A stretch of 64,000 bases of DNA from Oscillospiraceae bacterium (GTDB taxonomy: Bacteria; Bacillota; Clostridia; Oscillospirales; CAG-272), in contig SVRT01000006.1 in the NCBI GenBank assembly GCA_015064685.1, positions 1 through 64,000 of the forward strand. Direction: 5' to 3'. Under the pieces are notes generated by a model. The model was not told where the DNA came from. It ran no database searches and saw nothing but the letters and a program-made list of their open reading frames with translations. Positions within the stretch are counted from its first letter, which is position 1. Each line of letters begins with the position of its first letter. The position numbers and the translations under genes were made by a program. Of this stretch, positions 59,345 to 64,000 are shown one piece after another.

Positions 59345-62300
59345 TTATTCAACAACGTTTCCGTCGCGATCGTATCTGACACCCTCACCGACAAAGCTCT
59401 TGCCGAGGTCGATGTAGGTCTCACCCTCGTCAAGTAGCGTTCTTGCCTCCTCAATTGAGTCAACAACCGCCGCGTAAGCGATATCAACGTAGTAGGATTC
59501 CGCTCCGCTCGGTTTATAGGTCGTGAGCATCACGTAGACCGCGCTCTTGCCATCCTCATCCTCGGTATACACCGTAAGGTCTTCGAGGCTCAGCACCACA
59601 ACGTTCCATTCATCACCGGGGATCTCTCCGATCGGCTTATACTTATCGCCAAAGGTCGTTGTCTTTCCCGATTCATTTGCGCTTCCCGCCTTGAGAAGCA
59701 GCTGCGTGTAGTTCGAACGGTATTTAAGAACGAGGTAACTACCCACGTCATATTCAGCTTCGGTCGCCGCACCTGAACCGCCACCGCCGGTGACGTTGAT
59801 ATGTCCCGACACATTCGAGGTAAATCTGTTGTATGTCACGTTGTTCTCCGCATCATAAAGTCCCTTTGACGAGCTGATCAAATAGGTACTCATAACAGAG
59901 TAATCACTGTACCAGTTTACACCCTCGGGAACCGTGAAGCTACGGAGAGTCTCACCGCAAGCCGTACAGGTAACGGTCTGTGTCGCTCCTTCGACCGTGA
60001 TCTCGGGAGTATGCTCAACGCAGGAATTATCAGCGGTATTGCGGACAACGCTTGCCGCGCTTCCAAGGCTCCACTCGTAGGTGTCGTTGTGGATGAGGTC
60101 CTTAAGATCCTCGATATTATCACAGTAAGCGATATATCCGATGTCCATATAGTCGTCAGCCATTACCTTCTGGCCGTATACCGTCTTTCCCGTTTCGTCC
60201 TTTCCGTAGACCGCCTGAGTACCCGAGAAGGGACGGATCTGGAGATATTTTACCGTATACGTTCCGTCGGCGTTGGGTACAAGGTATGTAGAGGGATCAC
60301 CCATTCTCGCCTTGAGATCTATGACAACGTAGTGCCACTGACCGTCCTCGACGACCTTGAAGGATGCCGCCTGCCCCTCACTCTTGAGTCCGACCGTCGT
60401 TCCCGTATACATATGCATATAATTTGTTCCGAGTCCGTTCTCGCCGACACGGATCTTCATGACCATATACTGTCCCGTGACAGTTCCCGAGCCTGCGGGT
60501 GTGAAGGTGAGTCCCATCCAGCCTGCGCCGTTGGGTATGAGGTTTGAAAGACGGATAAAGCTCTCGCCGTCCTCTACCATATATTCAAGGTCGATCTTAC
60601 CGTCCGAGTCTGTTCTTACGTTCTTGAGCACCTCAGCCGACATAAGAAGCTCTACCGACGAGCCGATGCCGAAGTCTCTTTCAACTATTCCGCAGGACGA
60701 GCAAGCGAGGAGCCAACCGTCCTCGGTCTTGAGAGTTGCGTATGCATGCTCACCGGCACAGCTGCGATCGGCAGTGTTTACAAGCTGTCCGCGGTCGCTT
60801 GCCGTTACGTTAACGACAGTCTCGTCAGTCACGAGCGCCTTGACCTCATCCCAGGAGTCAACGAATGCCATAAAGCCTATATCGTACTGAACGTCCGCGG
60901 TGAAGTCCTTATATCCAATGTGATAGTAGAAGGTTCCAAGGGTGTAGTTTCCGTTTTCATCGGGAATATACGCACCGGGCAGCACCTTGGGAAGATCTAT
61001 AACGTAGGTCGCCCATTCGCCCGCCTCGGTCATGCTGAGAGGAAGTATGGGAGTAGACTGTACTGCCCCCTCTCCCTTTGCTCTGTAAGAGATCGCGAAG
61101 TCGACCGCAGGGGTATTCGTTCTCATTCTTATGATAAAGAAATTAGCTTTTCCGACCTCAAACGCAGACGCCTGCTCAACTGCGGACGATACGTTGTTGT
61201 CTCTTGCAAAGATGACCTGCGCGGTATTTCCCTTGCCCGAGAAGGATGCGTATACACCGTCGGAATCCTCTGTCAGAGGATGGACCGTGATCTGATAGTA
61301 GGTCGTCGCCATGGTCTTGATGTCCTGCGCCGAGAAATACTTATTGATGTTCGCGCCGAACTGCGACCAGTGGCACGCCAGGCACGCATAGGTAAGGTCG
61401 CCGTCGATCTCTATCTGTCCGAACGTGTGAGGCTCGTCCTCGACCGCCTCAAGACCGCACTGCGTGCAGCCCTCCTTGAGCGTGTGTCCCGTCTCGCTTC
61501 CGATGTATTCGTGGATGATCGGGTTTCCGTTCTCATCAACGCATACCTTGTTCTCACTGTCGGGAGCCTCGTTTATGATGTCGAAATAACGGTAAACGTT
61601 CATATCTCCCTCAACGAAGCTTTCGGCATCCGCAAGCGTGTCGCAGAACATAACGTAGGATACGTCAAAGCTCTCGCCTGCCGCTGCCTTACCCGTGATG
61701 CTGAAGTCGGAGAGGTAGTAGTTATCGTAAGCATCGGGAACGTATCCGACCTTTATCGGATTGCCCTCCTTATCGGTGCTGTCGTGAGCCGTCTTTGTGA
61801 TATCGACGATGATCGTCGACCAACCGCTCTTCAGTCCCGTGAAATTCATCGTGTAGGCTGAATTTGCGCCCGTTGACTTGATGCTCGCGCTGAAATTCTT
61901 CTGCGACGCGCCAAGTCTTACCTTCATAACAAGGTAGCTTCCCGACGGGAAGGTCGCCTCAGCGCCCGAAAGCACGCTGACGGTAACGCTACCGCCGCCC
62001 TCCGCGCTGTACTTCGCATATCCCGTGCCCGAGGCAAAGCCAACGCTTCCCTTGAGCGCGCCCGAGCCAAGCATTGAAAGCTCGCCTGCGCTGTAGAAGG
62101 AATTTATCTCGTAAGGCACCTCCTGCTCGGATGCCGCGAATTCACATACCTTGCATACGAAGGAATAAAGCCAGAGGTCGCCCTCGTCCTCTATCACCTG
62201 CTCGTATTCGTGATCCTGGATCTTTCCGTCCTTCTTGCCGCAAACAGAGCAAGCAGGCTTCCAGTGACCCTCAAGTGTAGCCGCGTACGGGTGGAAGCAC

Positions 62301-62578
62301 TCGGTCTCACCCTCGTCCTCGGTCTCGGGATCTGTCCCGGGCTCGCTTTCGCTCTCACTCTCGGGCTCGGTAGCATCTCCGCTCTCGGGGTCGCTCTCGG
62401 GGTCGTTCTCGGGATCGCTCTCGGTGTCGGTGGCAGTATCGACCTCTGTCTGAGCTGATGTGGGAGCCTCGGTGGTCTTATCTCCGCCCTTATCACCCTT
62501 ATCGCATCCCGCAAGAAGCGCAAGCGAGGAGAGAGACAGCGACAGCGCAACGATTATGGAAAGAATCCTTTGTTTCAT
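59345..62578 (-). CDS. Large modular surface lipoprotein, paralog 2
   Basis: This protein (1077 residues) has a lipobox ending LALLAGC (Cys near 26), an acidic Thr/Glu/Pro spacer to about residue 95 with DPESDPESG-like repeats, then four Cys-plus-beta-sandwich modules in the same order as the neighbour. Many segments align almost residue for residue, for example CFHPYAATLEGHWKPACSVC and YDIGFMAFVDSWDEVKALV. It lacks the SH3 domain. I choose the ATG at 62578 because GGAGG overlaps the earlier ATG. A TTGACA-N17-TACAAT promoter precedes it. Function is unknown; surface binding is inferred. Confidence 0.85.
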   Translation of the reverse strand: MKQRILSIIVALSLSLSSLALLAGCDKGDKGGDKTTEAPTSAQTEVDTATDTESDPENDPESDPESGDATEPESESESEPGTDPETEDEGETECFHPYAATLEGHWKPACSVCGKKDGKIQDHEYEQVIEDEGDLWLYSFVCKVCEFAASEQEVPYEINSFYSAGELSMLGSGALKGSVGFASGTGYAKYSAEGGGSVTVSVLSGAEATFPSGSYLVMKVRLGASQKNFSASIKSTGANSAYTMNFTGLKSGWSTIIVDITKTAHDSTDKEGNPIKVGYVPDAYDNYYLSDFSITGKAAAGESFDVSYVMFCDTLADAESFVEGDMNVYRYFDIINEAPDSENKVCVDENGNPIIHEYIGSETGHTLKEGCTQCGLEAVEDEPHTFGQIEIDGDLTYACLACHWSQFGANINKYFSAQDIKTMATTYYQITVHPLTEDSDGVYASFSGKGNTAQVIFARDNNVSSAVEQASAFEVGKANFFIIRMRTNTPAVDFAISYRAKGEGAVQSTPILPLSMTEAGEWATYVIDLPKVLPGAYIPDENGNYTLGTFYYHIGYKDFTADVQYDIGFMAFVDSWDEVKALVTDETVVNVTASDRGQLVNTADRSCAGEHAYATLKTEDGWLLACSSCGIVERDFGIGSSVELLMSAEVLKNVRTDSDGKIDLEYMVEDGESFIRLSNLIPNGAGWMGLTFTPAGSGTVTGQYMVMKIRVGENGLGTNYMHMYTGTTVGLKSEGQAASFKVVEDGQWHYVVIDLKARMGDPSTYLVPNADGTYTVKYLQIRPFSGTQAVYGKDETGKTVYGQKVMADDYMDIGYIAYCDNIEDLKDLIHNDTYEWSLGSAASVVRNTADNSCVEHTPEITVEGATQTVTCTACGETLRSFTVPEGVNWYSDYSVMSTYLISSSKGLYDAENNVTYNRFTSNVSGHINVTGGGGSGAATEAEYDVGSYLVLKYRSNYTQLLLKAGSANESGKTTTFGDKYKPIGEIPGDEWNVVVLSLEDLTVYTEDEDGKSAVYVMLTTYKPSGAESYYVDIAYAAVVDSIEEARTLLDEGETYIDLGKSFVGEGVRYDRDGNVVE

Positions 62579-62626
62579 AATAGCCTCCATATATATAAAG
62601 AGTAGGAATATTCATATACTGATTTC

Positions 62627-62655
62627 ATTGTAGCACGCGGAGAAACAATTGTCAA
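62627..62655 (-). promoter_or_regulatory. Promoter of large lipoprotein paralog 2
   Basis: On the minus strand TTGACA (62650-62655) and TACAAT (62627-62632) are spaced by 17 bp. Confidence 0.75.
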
Positions 62656-62740
62656 TGACAAATCGATAAAATATAGTCACAGTGACACTGTATATCACGC
62701 TATTTTTTTCAAAAAGTCAAGCCCGTCTCAACAAAGAAAC

Positions 62741-62782
62741 GGCAGGCACCTCCGCCACGCCATGCGTGCATCAATGCCTGCC
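62741..62782 (-). terminator. Hairpin after large lipoprotein paralog 3
   Basis: GGCAGGCA and TGCCTGCC pair around a 26-nt loop and the minus strand continues with GTTTCTTTGTTG. A possible terminator with a weak T tract. Confidence 0.4.
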
Positions 62783-62814
62783 ATATAAACCTTTGGCTTA
62801 TTTTGTTTTAAAGA

Positions 62815-64000
62815 TTATTTTGCGCTTTCCTCAGCTACGTTGACTATGACATAATCGCCCGTGTTCTTGGTGATATTGTAGACCTCGGTCTCCTCAACCA
62901 ATTCGTCGATCTCTGCCCAACCGCCTTCAACGAACGCGATGTAAGCGATCTCGACTGTCTCCGTCGCTTCAAAGCCCTCCATGTGGAGATAGAAGGTATC
63001 GATGACGTACTCGCCGTCAACCTCTACGTAGTGATCGGGAATGATCGCCGCGAGATCGACAACGTAGGTCGCCCAGCCGTCGTCGCTTTCAGCCTTCGAG
63101 ATCGGGAAGGTTACACCTACGTAACCCTGACTCTTGGGATATACCTCTTTTTCGCCCTCGCTTGGAGCGACGTATCCTTCACCGCTCTTACCCGTGGTGC
63201 TTATGTCTATACGTAAATCCTGATTTTGAGAGTTTGTACGAGCCTTGATAACGAGCTTGTCAGCCTTGCCTACGCTGAAATAGTACTTTTCGTCCGCGAC
63301 ATTACCCGAATCCGCGGTATAGTCTGCCTGGTTTCTTACCCAGAGTATCTGCGATGCCTGACCGTTCGTACCTTTTGTCAACGCATAAGGCTCACCGTCA
63401 ATATCGATCACGCTCTTGGCTCCGTTTGCGCCGTTTACGTTATAATATATTACCGCGCCGCTCGCGATATAGCCTGCGCTCATATACTCGGTAACGCTCT
63501 CGGGGATAGTCTTGGAAACGCTTATCTTATCGCAGGACGTGCAGGAGTAGGAGTAGGTGTTTCCCTCCACCGACTCAACGATGGAATGCTGCGCGCAGGA
63601 GTTGTCAGCAGTATTGCGAACAAAGCTTATTGATGATTCTGTGCTCCACTCGTATGTTTCTTCGCTGACGATATCCTTAATGTCCTCGAGATTATCGAAG
63701 AATGCGATGTAGGATATATCCATATAGTCATCCGCCTGAGCTCTCGGCTGAGCGCCGGACATAGGTCTTACCTGGAAATATCTTACGTAGTAGTTGCCGT
63801 CTGCATCGGGCTGATAATACGTTGCAGCATCCCTTACCCTTGCGGCAAGGTCTACCACGATGGTGTGCCACCCGTTATCCTCGCTTACCTTTACAGCTAC
63901 GTAAGAGCCACTTACAAGCGCGCCGTCAACCGTTGAAGCGTAGAACTCAAGCAACGATTGGCTAAGTCCGTTCTGTCCGACACGAACCTTAACAACCATA
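62815..64000 (-). CDS. Large modular surface lipoprotein, paralog 3 (5' end outside the window)
   Basis: The visible 394 or more residues match the last two modules of the neighbours: the start VVKVRVGQNGLSQSLLEFYA aligns with the third module of paralog 2, then CTSCDKISVSKTIPE, a beta-sandwich region, and the end motif EIAYIAFVEGGWAEID. The frame is open at the window edge, and the first Met there is internal by alignment, so the true start lies beyond 64000. The gene order makes a tandem family of at least three. The stop is followed by a hairpin. Confidence 0.83.
   Translation of the reverse strand, partial: MVVKVRVGQNGLSQSLLEFYASTVDGALVSGSYVAVKVSEDNGWHTIVVDLAARVRDAATYYQPDADGNYYVRYFQVRPMSGAQPRAQADDYMDISYIAFFDNLEDIKDIVSEETYEWSTESSISFVRNTADNSCAQHSIVESVEGNTYSYSCTSCDKISVSKTIPESVTEYMSAGYIASGAVIYYNVNGANGAKSVIDIDGEPYALTKGTNGQASQILWVRNQADYTADSGNVADEKYYFSVGKADKLVIKARTNSQNQDLRIDISTTGKSGEGYVAPSEGEKEVYPKSQGYVGVTFPISKAESDDGWATYVVDLAAIIPDHYVEVDGEYVIDTFYLHMEGFEATETVEIAYIAFVEGGWAEIDELVEETEVYNITKNTGDYVIVNVAEESAK

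Overview
The window reads as a chromosomal segment of an anaerobic, low- to mid-GC Firmicute of the class Clostridia, probably from a gut or metagenome source. Supporting signs are a SpoIIR sporulation gene, clostridial-type purine genes (a stand-alone AICAR transformylase plus a PurO-type IMP cyclohydrolase), class 1B dihydroorotate dehydrogenase (PyrD/PyrK), a two-subunit aspartate transcarbamoylase, consensus TTGACA-N17-TATAAT promoters and strong GGAGG ribosome binding sites. No species can be named from the sequence. Almost every gene lies on the minus strand; the exceptions are one AT-rich island after a tRNA-Gln and one small phage-like gene.

Layout from left to right: a ferrous iron uptake operon (feoA-feoB-Cys-rich small protein) with a consensus promoter and paired palindromic operators; a PhoP/PhoR-like two-component system followed by a Na/Pi cotransporter with a PhoU tail; a GH78-like rhamnosidase; RNase M5-like toprim protein and UppP; a U32 peptidase-family protein; a small membrane protein; spoIIR; a cation/proton antiporter; a Cys-rich lipoprotein; tRNA-Gln and a plus-strand HEAT-like gene plus a small membrane protein; the pyrimidine operon (pyrC-carB-pyrK-pyrD-pyrF-[DUF559]-pyrE-pyrB-pyrI, no carA); a DUF6291-like gene; a SASA-esterase lipoprotein; the purine operon (purE-purF-purM-purN-purO-AICARFT-[DUF559]-purD-DUF1963-purL-fhs); a capsule-regulation operon (Wzz-like, BY-kinase, CpsB phosphatase, VanZ); and three large paralogous multi-domain lipoproteins, the last cut by the window end.

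The most unusual feature is what fills the gaps. Most intergenic spaces, including gaps inside the pyr and pur operons, hold palindromic repeat elements of at least eight families (called A to I here). About sixteen loci share the same pair of roughly 20-bp outer boundaries (TTCAAATTTTGATTTGTCGG on one side, AAACCSCAATTTATC on the other) around different palindromic cores, and the boundaries often supply the stop codon of the adjacent gene. Family A ends form two consecutive hairpins whose stems vary with compensatory changes. Two family A elements carry the same 127-codon gene for a DUF559 (Vsr-like PD-(D/E)xK) nuclease, identical at the protein level, one between pyrF and pyrE and one between AICARFT and purD. 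They look like autonomous members of a mobile palindromic family whose many short copies are non-autonomous. This is the best candidate for an undescribed system in the window.

Functionally, the pyr and pur operons together encode most of de novo UMP and IMP synthesis, with fhs supplying 10-formyl-THF for PurN and AICARFT. carA, purC, purB, purK and a separate purQ/purS are not in the window; PurQ is fused to PurL.
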